Below are positions 6,079 through 12,339 of a stretch of 12,339 nucleotides of DNA, in pieces. Within the stretch, counting starts at the first letter, position 1. Every line of letters begins with the position of its first letter. The DNA is from CALGFH01 sp036003705 (GTDB taxonomy: Bacteria; Actinomycetota; CALGFH01), in contig DASYSE010000056.1 of assembly GCA_036003705.1 (NCBI GenBank), positions 1 through 12,339 of the forward strand, written 5' to 3'. Under the pieces are notes generated by a model, which searched no databases, was not told the origin of the DNA, and saw nothing but the letters and a program-made list of their open reading frames with translations. A program made the translations under genes and the position numbers.

Positions 6079-7473
6079 GTGCGGATGTCGGTGAAGGGGT
6101 ATCTCGCCCTGCTGGTGGGCGTCTTCGTCGCGGGCCTGCTGGTCATCACCGTCGCCGAGCGGAACCTGGCCGGCGACCTCGGCGGCGCGCTCGATGCCGT
6201 CACCCGCGAGCACTACCCGAAGGTCAGGGCGGCCCGGGAGCTGCGGGCGGCCGCTCTGACCGAGCAGCGCGCCCTGGCCGGCTTCTTCTTCAGCGGCAAG
6301 CCGGCGGCGGCCGAGCAGGTCCGGCAGGCGCAGCGCGACTTCCAGCGGCTGCGCGGCGAGCTGGCCGGGACCCCGCTCGACCAGCGGCAGCTGGCGGTGC
6401 TGGCCGAGATCGACGGGCTGCAGCGCGACCACCAGGCCGCCGCCGATCGGGCCGTCGAGCTGCGCCGAGCTGGCAGGCTGGCCGAGCTCGAACGGGCCAA
6501 CGAGCAGGAGGTCGAACCGACGGGCCAGCGGCTCGAGCAGCGGCTCCAACAGCTGGCCGACGAGGCCGGCCAGGAGATCACGCGGGACGCCGCCCAGGCC
6601 GATCGGGCGATGGCCAGCACCGGGCGGCTGACGATCCTGCTGCCGGCGGTGGTGATCGTGGCCGGGATCGCCGTGGCCGTGCTGCTCATCCAGCTGGTCC
6701 TGCGGGGCATCGCGCGGCCTTTCCGCTCGGCCGGCGCCGACGTGCGCAGCAACGCCGACCAGCTGTCGGCCGCGGTCCAGCAGCTCGCCGCCACCACCGC
6801 CGAGCAGTCGAGCGGGGTCGCCGAGACCTCGGCCACCATGGAGGAGCTGGCAAGGGCGGCGGCGTCGATCGCCGAGACAGTGGCCGACGTCGCCACCCAG
6901 GCCGACACCACCCGGAGCAACCTGGAGCGGGCGGAGTCCGACATCAGGGCCTCCGGCGAGCGCACCCTGGCCCTGGTGGAGCGGGTCAGCGAGGTCGGCG
7001 TGACGCTGGCCCTGATCAACGAGATCGCCGACCAGACCAACCTGCTGGCCCTGAACGCCGCCATCGAGGCGGCAAGGGCCGGCGACGGCGGCCGCGGCTT
7101 CGCGGTGGTCGCCGACGAGGTGCGCCGCCTGGCCGAGCGCTCCAAGGCCTCGGCGGCCGAGATCGCCAAGGTGATCGAGGGGGCCCAGTCGGAGTCCAAC
7201 GCGACCGTGCTCAACATGGAGCGCAGCGCCAAGCAGATGCAGGAGGGCCTTTCGCTGCTCGGCGAGGTCGCCGACGCCACGGCCAGGGTCCGGCTCACCA
7301 CCCAGCAGCAGCGTTCGGCGACCGACCAGGTGGTGGTCACGCTGGAGCAGATCTCCAACTCGAGCGGCCAGGTGTCGGCCACCGCCCAGCAGATCGCGGC
7401 CTCCGCCGGCCATCTGGCCTCGCTGGCGGCCAACTTCGAGCAGGCGGCGGTCACCACCAACGAGCGGCTCTGA
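6079..7473 (+). CDS. Methyl-accepting chemotaxis protein, WspA-like receptor without clear HAMP (464 aa)
   Basis: This is a membrane chemoreceptor that controls the CheA kinase through CheW. TM1 covers residues about 8-26. An extracytoplasmic helical region at about 28-182 has four-helix-bundle character and few hydrophobic breaks. TM2 covers about 184-209. The cytoplasmic signalling domain follows, with its hairpin tip at about 310-350 containing NEIADQTNLLALNAAIEAAR and later GRGFAVVADEVRRLAERS. After TM2 comes RGIARPF, which resembles the very start of a HAMP, but the second HAMP helix with its Gly-Asp-Leu and Asp-Glu marks is not seen; the chain passes straight to a coiled coil (ADVRSNADQLSAAVQQL). 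There is no C-terminal NWETF tether for CheR. It is the first gene of the Wsp-like operon and CheW follows after 10 bases. The ligand is unknown; surface or envelope stress is a guess by analogy with WspA. Confidence 0.93.
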   Translation: MRMSVKGYLALLVGVFVAGLLVITVAERNLAGDLGGALDAVTREHYPKVRAARELRAAALTEQRALAGFFFSGKPAAAEQVRQAQRDFQRLRGELAGTPLDQRQLAVLAEIDGLQRDHQAAADRAVELRRAGRLAELERANEQEVEPTGQRLEQRLQQLADEAGQEITRDAAQADRAMASTGRLTILLPAVVIVAGIAVAVLLIQLVLRGIARPFRSAGADVRSNADQLSAAVQQLAATTAEQSSGVAETSATMEELARAAASIAETVADVATQADTTRSNLERAESDIRASGERTLALVERVSEVGVTLALINEIADQTNLLALNAAIEAARAGDGGRGFAVVADEVRRLAERSKASAAEIAKVIEGAQSESNATVLNMERSAKQMQEGLSLLGEVADATARVRLTTQQQRSATDQVVVTLEQISNSSGQVSATAQQIAASAGHLASLAANFEQAAVTTNERL

Positions 7474-7483
7474 GGCGGCGAGG

Positions 7484-7888
7484 ATGCGCTCGGTCCTGCT
7501 GCCGGTCGGTCCTGACTGGTTCGCGCTCCCCATGGCGGCGTTCCAGGAGGTCGTGGCCGACCCTGTTGTGACCGCGTTGCCGGCCGCACCCCCGACCGTC
7601 CGCGGGCTGTTCAACGTGCGCGGCCAGATCATCCCGCTGCTGGACACCGGGGTGCTGCTCGGCCTGGGGCCGCTGTCCCGCTGCACCTTCGCCGCCGTGG
7701 TCCAGAGCCTGTACGGGCCGGCCGGCCTCGCCACCACCGGCGCCCCCGAGCCCGCCGAGCTGGCCTGGCGGGTCGGCCCCGCCCACGGCAAGGGGACGGT
7801 GGCCGCCTACGCCGCCGGGGAGCGGATCGCCGTGCTGCTCGACCCGATGGTCCTGCTCGCCCCGGCCGACGTCGCCGCGGAGACCTGA
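7484..7888 (+). CDS. cheW: CheW-type coupling protein 1 (134 aa)
   Basis: CheW bridges receptor tips and the P5 domain of CheA in the signalling array. The core motif is present: VRGLFNVRGQIIPLLD at residues about 39-54 corresponds to the conserved N-x-R-G-x-x-x-P-x-x-D stretch that contacts receptors, with the key Arg kept. The remainder has two small beta subdomains ending in AVLLDPMVLL. Length is slightly under the usual 150-160. GAGG lies about 8 bases upstream of the ATG. The stop is separated by one base from the CheA start, implying coupled translation. In the Wsp comparison this is the WspB position. Confidence 0.92.
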   Translation: MRSVLLPVGPDWFALPMAAFQEVVADPVVTALPAAPPTVRGLFNVRGQIIPLLDTGVLLGLGPLSRCTFAAVVQSLYGPAGLATTGAPEPAELAWRVGPAHGKGTVAAYAAGERIAVLLDPMVLLAPADVAAET

Positions 7889-7889
7889 C

Positions 7890-10025
7890 ATGGACGTCAC
7901 CGGCCAGGAGGAACGCTTTCGCCGGATGTTCGCCGAAGAGGCGGCGGGCCGGCTCGCCACCCTGAGCGAGCTGCTCCTGGCGCTGGAGACGACGACCGGC
8001 GACCCGGAGCTGCTCGCCGCGGTGTTCCGGGAGGCCCACACGCTCAAGGGCGCCGCCGCGGTCGTGGGCTTCACCGACGTGCTCCAGGTCGCACACGCCC
8101 TCGAGGAGGTGCTGGAGGGACTGCGCCGGGGGGACCGCACCGCCACCCCGGCGCTGGTGGACAGCCTGCTCGGGGCCGTCGACGGGATGCGCGAGATGAT
8201 CCCGGCCGTGCTGGCTGGCGGCGACCGCGCCGAACACGCGGAACGGCTGGTCGTGTCCCTGCATGCCCCACCACCGGAACCCGCACCCCTGGAACCCGCG
8301 CCGCCGGAACCCGCGCCGCCGGAACCCCCGCCGCCGGAACCCCCGCCGCCGGAACCCCCGCCGGTCGCGCCCGAGCCGGCCGCGGCCGCGGTGGGAGCCG
8401 GAATCCGGAGGGTCGGGGAGACGATCCGGCTGCCGGTGGAGCGGCTGGACGAGCTGGTCCGCCTGGTCGGCGAGGCGGCGGCCGCCTCCCTACGTCTCGG
8501 ACGCCTGGTCACCGAGCGCCTTGGGGTCGAACCGGCCAGCGTCCCCGAGCTGCACGAGCTGTCCCGGGTCCTCGGAGACCTGCAACAGCGCACCCTGCGG
8601 GCCCGCATGATCCCGTTCGCCACCATCGCCGAGCCGTTGCGCCGGGCCACCCGCGACCTGGCCCGCACGCTCGGCAAGACGGTCGAGCTGGAGCTGCGCG
8701 GGCAGGAGACCGAGCTCGACCGGGGTGTGCTCGAGCAGGTCGCCAACCCCCTGCTCCACCTGGTTCGCAACGCGATCGACCACGGCATCGAGCCACCGGA
8801 CGAGCGCGTGCTGCTCGACAAGCCGCCGGCCGGATCGATCATGGTGCGTGCCCTGCAGCTCGGCTCCGAGGTGGTGGTGACGGTGGCCGACGACGGCCGC
8901 GGGATCGACCTGGAGCGGGTCCGCGAGCGGGCCAGGGAGGCCGGGGACGGTCTGGAGGGCGTCGGCGACGGCGACGCCATCTATGCCATCTTCCGCTCCG
9001 GGCTGTCGACCGCGCCGGTGGTCTCCGAGGTGTCGGGCCGGGGCGTCGGCCTCGACGTCGTCCGGAGCAGCCTGGCCTCGGTGCGGGGCCGGGTGGAGGT
9101 GCGCTCGGAGCCCGGAGCCGGCACCGAGTTCCGCCTGAGCGTCCCGATCACCCTGGCCGTGCTCCCATGCCTGGTGGTGGAGGCCGCCGGCCGGCGCTAC
9201 GGCATCCCGATGCACTCGGTGGTCAGCGGCGAGGCCGCCGGCTGGACCGGGGACCACGTCGAGGGCCAGGCGGTCATCAGGGTGCGGGACCAGGTGCTGC
9301 CCGTCTCCAGCCTGGCCTGGACGCTCGGAACCGGGGACGCGGCCGCCGTGGACGGTGGGCCGGCGGTGGTCGTGGCCAGCCTCACCCGCAGGCACGCCTT
9401 CCAGGTCGACGCGCTGCTCGGCCAGCACGACGTCGTTCTCAAGGACCTGGGACGGCTGCTGCCGCGGCTGGACCTCCTGGCCGGGGCCAGCGTCGAGCCG
9501 GACGGCTCGATCCTGCTCGTGCTCGACGCCACCGGCCTGGTCAACCAGGCCAGGTGGATCCGGCCGGGCGGCCGCGGGGCCGTGGAGTCCCCCCCGGCCC
9601 AGCCGGCGTCACCGGCATCGGTCGGGCAGCCGAACCTGCTGGTGGTGGACGACACCGCCGTCGTCCGCGAGCTCGAGCGTTCGATCCTCGAGCTGGCCGG
9701 CTACCAGGTACGAACCGCCGGCGACGGCCAGGAGGCGCTGGCCATGCTCGCCGATGCCCCCGCCGACCTGGTCATCACCGACGTGGACATGCCGTGGTGC
9801 GACGGCTTCGAGCTCACCAGGGCCATCCGGGCCGAGCCCGGGCTGGCCGGTCTGCCGGTGGTCATCCTGACCTCCAAGGCCGACGAGGCCGACCGGCGGC
9901 GTGGCCTCGAGGCCGGCGCCGACGCCTACGTGGTCAAGGGAGACTTCGACCAGGAGGCGCTGCTCGAGATCGTCGGCCGGCTGCTCGGCACCCGCACCAC
10001 CACTCCCACGGGGGACCGGCGGTGA
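7890..10025 (+). CDS. cheA: Hybrid chemotaxis kinase CheA-REC (WspE-like, 711 aa)
   Basis: This is a histidine kinase of chemosensory arrays with its own receiver. Domain order: Hpt at about 5-115 with phospho-acceptor His50 in REAHTLKGAA; a Pro/Glu-rich linker at 127-163 made of five-residue repeats; the dimerisation domain at about 170-240; the ATPase at about 245-420 with N box LVRNAIDHG (N294), G1 DDGRG (334-338) and G2 GRGVGLD (383-389); a CheW-like P5 at about 424-560; and REC at about 580-700 with D587/D588, phospho-site D631, T661 and K683. The CheY-binding P2 domain is absent and replaced by the linker, as expected where the target receiver is fused. The lysine of REC is followed by Gly (VKGDFDQ) rather than Pro. 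CheA-REC hybrids of this kind are WspE and FrzE; the cyclase downstream favours WspE. All catalytic residues look intact. Confidence 0.95.
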   Translation: MDVTGQEERFRRMFAEEAAGRLATLSELLLALETTTGDPELLAAVFREAHTLKGAAAVVGFTDVLQVAHALEEVLEGLRRGDRTATPALVDSLLGAVDGMREMIPAVLAGGDRAEHAERLVVSLHAPPPEPAPLEPAPPEPAPPEPPPPEPPPPEPPPVAPEPAAAAVGAGIRRVGETIRLPVERLDELVRLVGEAAAASLRLGRLVTERLGVEPASVPELHELSRVLGDLQQRTLRARMIPFATIAEPLRRATRDLARTLGKTVELELRGQETELDRGVLEQVANPLLHLVRNAIDHGIEPPDERVLLDKPPAGSIMVRALQLGSEVVVTVADDGRGIDLERVRERAREAGDGLEGVGDGDAIYAIFRSGLSTAPVVSEVSGRGVGLDVVRSSLASVRGRVEVRSEPGAGTEFRLSVPITLAVLPCLVVEAAGRRYGIPMHSVVSGEAAGWTGDHVEGQAVIRVRDQVLPVSSLAWTLGTGDAAAVDGGPAVVVASLTRRHAFQVDALLGQHDVVLKDLGRLLPRLDLLAGASVEPDGSILLVLDATGLVNQARWIRPGGRGAVESPPAQPASPASVGQPNLLVVDDTAVVRELERSILELAGYQVRTAGDGQEALAMLADAPADLVITDVDMPWCDGFELTRAIRAEPGLAGLPVVILTSKADEADRRRGLEAGADAYVVKGDFDQEALLEIVGRLLGTRTTTPTGDRR
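8276..8365 (+). repeat. 15-base tandem repeat, six copies, inside cheA
   Basis: GGAAC recurs at 8276, 8291, 8306, 8321, 8336 and 8351, a strict 15-base period, with CCGCCGGAACCCCCG as a late-copy form. It encodes six E-P-x-P-x pentapeptides (EPAPL, EPAPP twice, EPPPP twice, EPPPV), residues 130-159. Fifteen bases keep the frame, so copy number can change by slippage and alter linker length without breaking the kinase. Confidence 0.92.
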
Positions 10026-10336
10026 CGGCGGCCCTGGTCTCCTCCGGGGAAGCCGCGGTCGCCCGGGGTGACCTGGACGCCGCCGTCACCGCCTTCCGCG
10101 CGGCCGTGTTCGTCGACCCTGAGCAGCCGACCATCCACTTCCAGCTGGGACGGGCCCTGGAGGCCTGCGGGGACGGGCGCGGCGCCAGGCGGGCCTACGC
10201 GGCCGCCCTGGCCGCGCTCGACCGGTGCGACCCGGGCGCGGTCGAGGCCTGCCTCGGGGGCTGGCTGGTGCGCGAGCTGGCCGGCGTGCTCAGAGCCAAG
10301 CTCGACCAGCCGGCCACCGGGCGGCGCGAGCCGTGA
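10022..10336 (+). CDS. Stand-alone TPR protein resembling the C-terminal tail of CheR/WspC (104 aa)
   Basis: The product is two or so tetratricopeptide helices followed by a terminal helical pair. AAVARGDLDAAVTAFRAAVF is a first TPR repeat and PTIHFQLGRALEACGDGRGA a second. The pattern A-x-x-A-V-x-x-D-P-x-x-x-x-x-H-F-Q-L-G is the one seen in TPR tails fused to CheR methyltransferases such as WspC. The methyltransferase domain (about 270 residues with the SAM motif) is missing, both here and in the surrounding frames. The GTG start overlaps the cheA stop as GTGA, and the stop overlaps the next start in the same way. It could be a reduced CheR that kept only a docking module, or an independent adaptor for the array. 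The TPR call is firm; the link to CheR rests on the pattern and the operon position. Confidence 0.8.
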   Translation: MTAALVSSGEAAVARGDLDAAVTAFRAAVFVDPEQPTIHFQLGRALEACGDGRGARRAYAAALAALDRCDPGAVEACLGGWLVRELAGVLRAKLDQPATGRREP

Positions 10337-10743
10337 CCACCGTGGTGGCCTTCCGCTCGGGGGGGCAGCACTGGGCGGTGGCGGTCGAGCAGGTCCGGCG
10401 GGTGCTCCGCGCCGCCCAGCTGGTGCCCCTGCCCGATCCCAAGCCGGGCGTGGCCGGCCTGCTCCACGACGATGGTGGCACGGTCACGGTCCTGTCCCCC
10501 CTGGGCGCGACCCGGGGCCAGGTGCTGGTGCTCGACCACCAGGGGAAGGCGGTCGGCCTGCTGGTGGACGAGGTCACCGGCGTCGAGCGGCTCCAGGACC
10601 CCGAAGCCGGGCCGCCACCCGCCGGGCAGCGGTCGCCGCTGGTCGCCGGCGTCCTCACCGGAAGCCTGGGTTCTGGCCCGCCCGAGGGCGAGTTCCTGCT
10701 GCTGCTCGACGTGGCCGTCCTGGCCGAAGGGCTGTCCGGGTGA
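10333..10743 (+). CDS. cheW: CheW-type coupling protein 2, divergent (136 aa, WspD position)
   Basis: A second CheW-like domain begins TTVVAFRSGGQHWAVAVEQV, the usual first two strands, and continues VRRVLRAAQLVPLPDPKPGV. It ends EFLLLLDVAVLAEGL. The central motif is degenerate: where CheW has N-x-R-G-x-x-x-P-x-x-D, this protein has GLLHDDGGTVTVLSPLG, lacking the receptor-contacting Arg-Gly and the final Asp. A Pro-rich insertion (PEAGPPPAGQ) lies in the second half. GTG 10333 is chosen because it overlaps the preceding stop as GTGA; the frame is open upstream but such starts would lie inside the TPR gene. Two CheW proteins, one better conserved, match the wspB/wspD arrangement. It may couple other partners, such as the TPR protein or the cyclase, rather than the receptor. 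Confidence 0.85.
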   Translation: MTTVVAFRSGGQHWAVAVEQVRRVLRAAQLVPLPDPKPGVAGLLHDDGGTVTVLSPLGATRGQVLVLDHQGKAVGLLVDEVTGVERLQDPEAGPPPAGQRSPLVAGVLTGSLGSGPPEGEFLLLLDVAVLAEGLSG

Positions 10744-11681
10744 GCCACCCGGCGGTGGTGGTGGCCGAGGACTCGCTGGTGATCCGGGCCGTGCTGGTCG
10801 AGCAGCTGCAGTCCCACGGCTACCGGGTGGTCGAGGCCGGCGACGGCGAGCAGGCACTGGCCGCCTGCCACCGCGAGCAACCCGACGTGGTGCTCCTCGA
10901 CGTCGAGATGCCCCACCTGGACGGGCACGCCGTGCTGGCCAGGATCAAGACCGAGCCGCAGCTTGCCGACATCCCGGTCGTGTTCGTGACCTCACGGGTG
11001 ACCACCCAGGACGTGGTCGAGGGGCTCCGTCTCGGCGCCCACGACTACCTGCGCAAGCCCTTCGAGCCGAGCGAGCTGCTGGCCCGGGTCCACGCCGCCG
11101 TGCGGATCAAGGCCCTCCAGGACGAGCTGCGCGTGCGCAACGCCGAGCTGGAGCTGGCCAGCCGTACCGACGCCCTCACCGGCCTGCGCAACCGGCGCCA
11201 TCTGGAGGACCAGCTCCAGCGGCTGGCCGGGACGGCCGACCGGCTCGCGGTGCTGCTGCTCGACATCGACCGGTTCAAGCTGGTGAACGACACGCACGGC
11301 CACGCCGCCGGCGACGAGGTCCTCCGGGTGGTCGCCAGACGGCTCGAGCAGGCGGCCCGGCCAGGGGACGTGCCCGGCCGCTGGGGTGGCGAGGAGTTCC
11401 TGGTCGTGTTGCCGGAGACCGGCCCTGACCAGGCGGTGTCGCTCGGCGAGCAGGCTCGGCAGACGATCGCGGCCACACCGGTGCCGCTGGGCCAGGCGCC
11501 CCTGCGGGTGACGGCGAGCGTCGGGGTCGCCTGCGGCGCCGGGGACGGCTGGGAGGGGCTGGTCCGCCGGGCCGACACCGGCCTGTACGCGGCCAAGGAA
11601 GGCGGTCGCAACCGGGTCGTCACCGGCCCGCCGGCCGAGCTGGGGATCTCGACACCGGAAGGCCGAGATGCGTCAAGATAG
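10740..11681 (+). CDS. REC-GGDEF diguanylate cyclase (WspR/PleD-like, 313 aa)
   Basis: This response regulator makes cyclic di-GMP from two GTP when its receiver is phosphorylated, presumably by CheA-REC of the same operon. REC occupies residues about 5-120: acidic pair E10/D11, phospho-site D54 in VVLLDVEMP, T84, and K106 in LRKPF. A helical linker at 121-140 (ALQDELRVRNAELELA) is a coiled-coil signalling helix. The GGDEF domain runs from about 142 to 295: SRTDALTGLRNRRHLE at its start, DIDRFKLVND, and active-site GGEEF at 216-220. The inhibitory I-site RPGD (207-210) stands exactly five residues before GGEEF, so product feedback inhibition is expected. The GTG start overlaps the cheW2 stop as GTGA. 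WspR is about 347 residues with the same order. No EAL or HD-GYP domain is present in the window. I see no missing residue. Confidence 0.95.
   Translation: MSHPAVVVAEDSLVIRAVLVEQLQSHGYRVVEAGDGEQALAACHREQPDVVLLDVEMPHLDGHAVLARIKTEPQLADIPVVFVTSRVTTQDVVEGLRLGAHDYLRKPFEPSELLARVHAAVRIKALQDELRVRNAELELASRTDALTGLRNRRHLEDQLQRLAGTADRLAVLLLDIDRFKLVNDTHGHAAGDEVLRVVARRLEQAARPGDVPGRWGGEEFLVVLPETGPDQAVSLGEQARQTIAATPVPLGQAPLRVTASVGVACGAGDGWEGLVRRADTGLYAAKEGGRNRVVTGPPAELGISTPEGRDASR
11646..11669 (+). repeat. Inverted repeat ATCTCG-12-CGAGAT at the end of the cyclase gene
   Basis: Perfect 6-base arms flank a 12-base loop that itself contains CC-GGAA-GG. It lies within the last codons of the cyclase. With the hairpin just after the stop it could slow or end transcription, though there is no T-tract. 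Confidence 0.35.
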
Positions 11682-11696
11682 GCAGGACGGGAAGTC

Positions 11697-11708
11697 GCCC
11701 GAAAGGGC
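11697..11708 (+). repeat. GCCC-GAAA-GGGC tetraloop hairpin
   Basis: A 4-base stem with a GNRA-type GAAA loop lies between the cyclase stop and the NfeD-like gene, directly before the AGAGAGA purine run. It is short; it may be a weak terminator part or part of the NfeD leader. Confidence 0.3.
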
Positions 11709-11728
11709 AGAGAGAGACGGGGATCCGG

Positions 11729-11938
11729 TTGGCCGACCAGCGGGTGATCGGGAAGGTCGGACGGGTGACCGGCACGATCGCGCCCGAACGGGTCGGCGAG
11801 GTCATGATCTCCATCCGCGGCGGCAGCGAGGCCTTCAACGCCTACGCGGCCGACACCAAGGACACGATCTCCACCGGCACCCGGGTCGTCGTCATCGAGT
11901 ATTTCCCGCCACGGACCGTCGTGGTCAGCCCGATGTAG
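11729..11938 (+). CDS. Short NfeD-like OB-fold protein (69 aa)
   Basis: The product is a single small beta-rich domain, starting VIGKVGRVTGTIAPERVGEV and closing TRVVVIEYFPPRTVVVSP, the pattern of the NfeD C-terminal OB-fold. Full NfeD proteins have two to four membrane helices before this domain; here they are absent and the protein is soluble. NfeD genes usually sit next to a flotillin/SPFH gene and the products are thought to work together in membrane microdomains, which is the arrangement here (22 bases to the next gene). I take TTG 11729, which has an AGAGAGA purine run upstream; GTG 11744 in frame is an alternative that would drop five residues. The 47 bases after the cyclase gene leave open whether it is read from the chemosensory operon. 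Confidence 0.82.
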   Translation: MADQRVIGKVGRVTGTIAPERVGEVMISIRGGSEAFNAYAADTKDTISTGTRVVVIEYFPPRTVVVSPM

Positions 11939-11960
11939 GGCTGCGTCGAAAGGCTGAGCA

Positions 11961-12339
11961 ATGGACCCCCTGATCCTGGCCGGTGGCGCCGTCGTCGGCC
12001 TGGCCGTCCTGTTCGCGATCTTCAAGCTGATGTGGCGGGTCGCCGAGCCCAACGAGGCCCTGGTGATCTCCGGCCTGCGCGAGCACTCGACCCCGCCGGG
12101 GGCCGGCGAGAGCATGGGCTTCCGCATCGTCACCGGCAAGGGCACCCTCGTCCTGCCGGGGATCCAGACGGTGCGCCGGCTGTCGCTGGACCTGCGCGAG
12201 GCCCAGCTGGCGATCGACTGCGTCACCCATCAGGGCATCCCGCTCGGCATCCAGGGCGTGGTCATCTTCAAGGTCGGCGACGACTACGTCTCGATCGCCA
12301 ACGCCGCCCGCCGCTTCCTCGACCAGCAGCAGCAGATGG
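11961..12339 (+). CDS. Flotillin/SPFH (band 7) membrane protein, N-terminal part (cut by window end)
   Basis: Flotillins form large cage-like oligomers on the inner membrane face and organise microdomains. The visible 126 residues have an N-terminal membrane helix at about 3-24 (LILAGGAVVGLAVLFAIFKL) followed by the SPFH entry: VAEPNEALVISGLRE, then FRIVTGKGTLVLPGIQTV and LDLREAQLAIDCVTHQGIPL, a typical band 7 strand set. The rest, including the coiled coil expected in flotillins, lies beyond 12339. ATG 11961 has GAAAGG about 8 bases upstream. It follows the short NfeD-like gene closely and is surely cotranscribed with it. Confidence 0.93.
   Translation, partial: MDPLILAGGAVVGLAVLFAIFKLMWRVAEPNEALVISGLREHSTPPGAGESMGFRIVTGKGTLVLPGIQTVRRLSLDLREAQLAIDCVTHQGIPLGIQGVVIFKVGDDYVSIANAARRFLDQQQQM

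Noticed and set aside
6043..7791. Long minus-strand frames opposite the receptor and CheW genes
   Set aside because: Their translations have no recognisable motif, whereas the plus strand encodes textbook chemotaxis proteins.
11682..11728. Intrinsic terminator after the cyclase gene
   Set aside because: The hairpins there are short and no T-run follows, so I list them as repeats and not as a terminator.

Overview
The window is very GC-rich, mostly above 70% by eye, with GTG and TTG starts, tightly packed genes and Actinomycetota-like protein families (TldD/TldE pair, MutM, REC-GGDEF, NfeD plus flotillin). I read it as chromosomal DNA of a high-GC actinobacterium, probably motile or surface-sensing and possibly known only from environmental genomes. 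The genus cannot be told from this sequence.

Bases 1-1132 look like the edge of an integrated element. They hold the C-terminal third of a tyrosine recombinase and, convergent to it, a 260-codon gene of unknown function with a likely winged-helix segment and visibly lower GC. Bases 1133-1395 are non-coding and carry several small dyads and one direct repeat. A 48-aa one-pass membrane protein follows (1396-1542). Next to it is a broken remnant of a UdgX-like uracil-DNA glycosylase (1551-1757), of which only the C-terminal segment with the HPSSILR motif survives.

Bases 1794-5910 are a housekeeping block on the plus strand: the metalloprotease subunit TldD, its partner TldE/PmbA, a Nudix hydrolase and the 8-oxoguanine glycosylase MutM. 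The last two make a small oxidative-damage pair.

Bases 6079-11681 are the main point of interest: a compact operon for a Wsp-like chemosensory system that ends in a diguanylate cyclase. The order is a methyl-accepting chemotaxis protein without a recognisable HAMP, CheW, a hybrid CheA-REC kinase, a lone TPR protein resembling the tail of CheR/WspC, a second divergent CheW, and a REC-GGDEF enzyme with intact GGEEF and RxxD sites. Genes abut or overlap, three times by the same GTGA. A sigma-28 (FliA/WhiG)-like promoter candidate lies just upstream of the receptor gene. No CheR methyltransferase domain and no CheB is visible, so the system appears to lack its own adaptation module. The likely flow is: receptor and CheW activate CheA, CheA phosphorylates its own REC and the REC of the cyclase, and c-di-GMP rises.

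Bases 11729-12339 start another membrane unit, a short NfeD-type OB-fold protein followed by a flotillin/SPFH protein that is cut by the window end.
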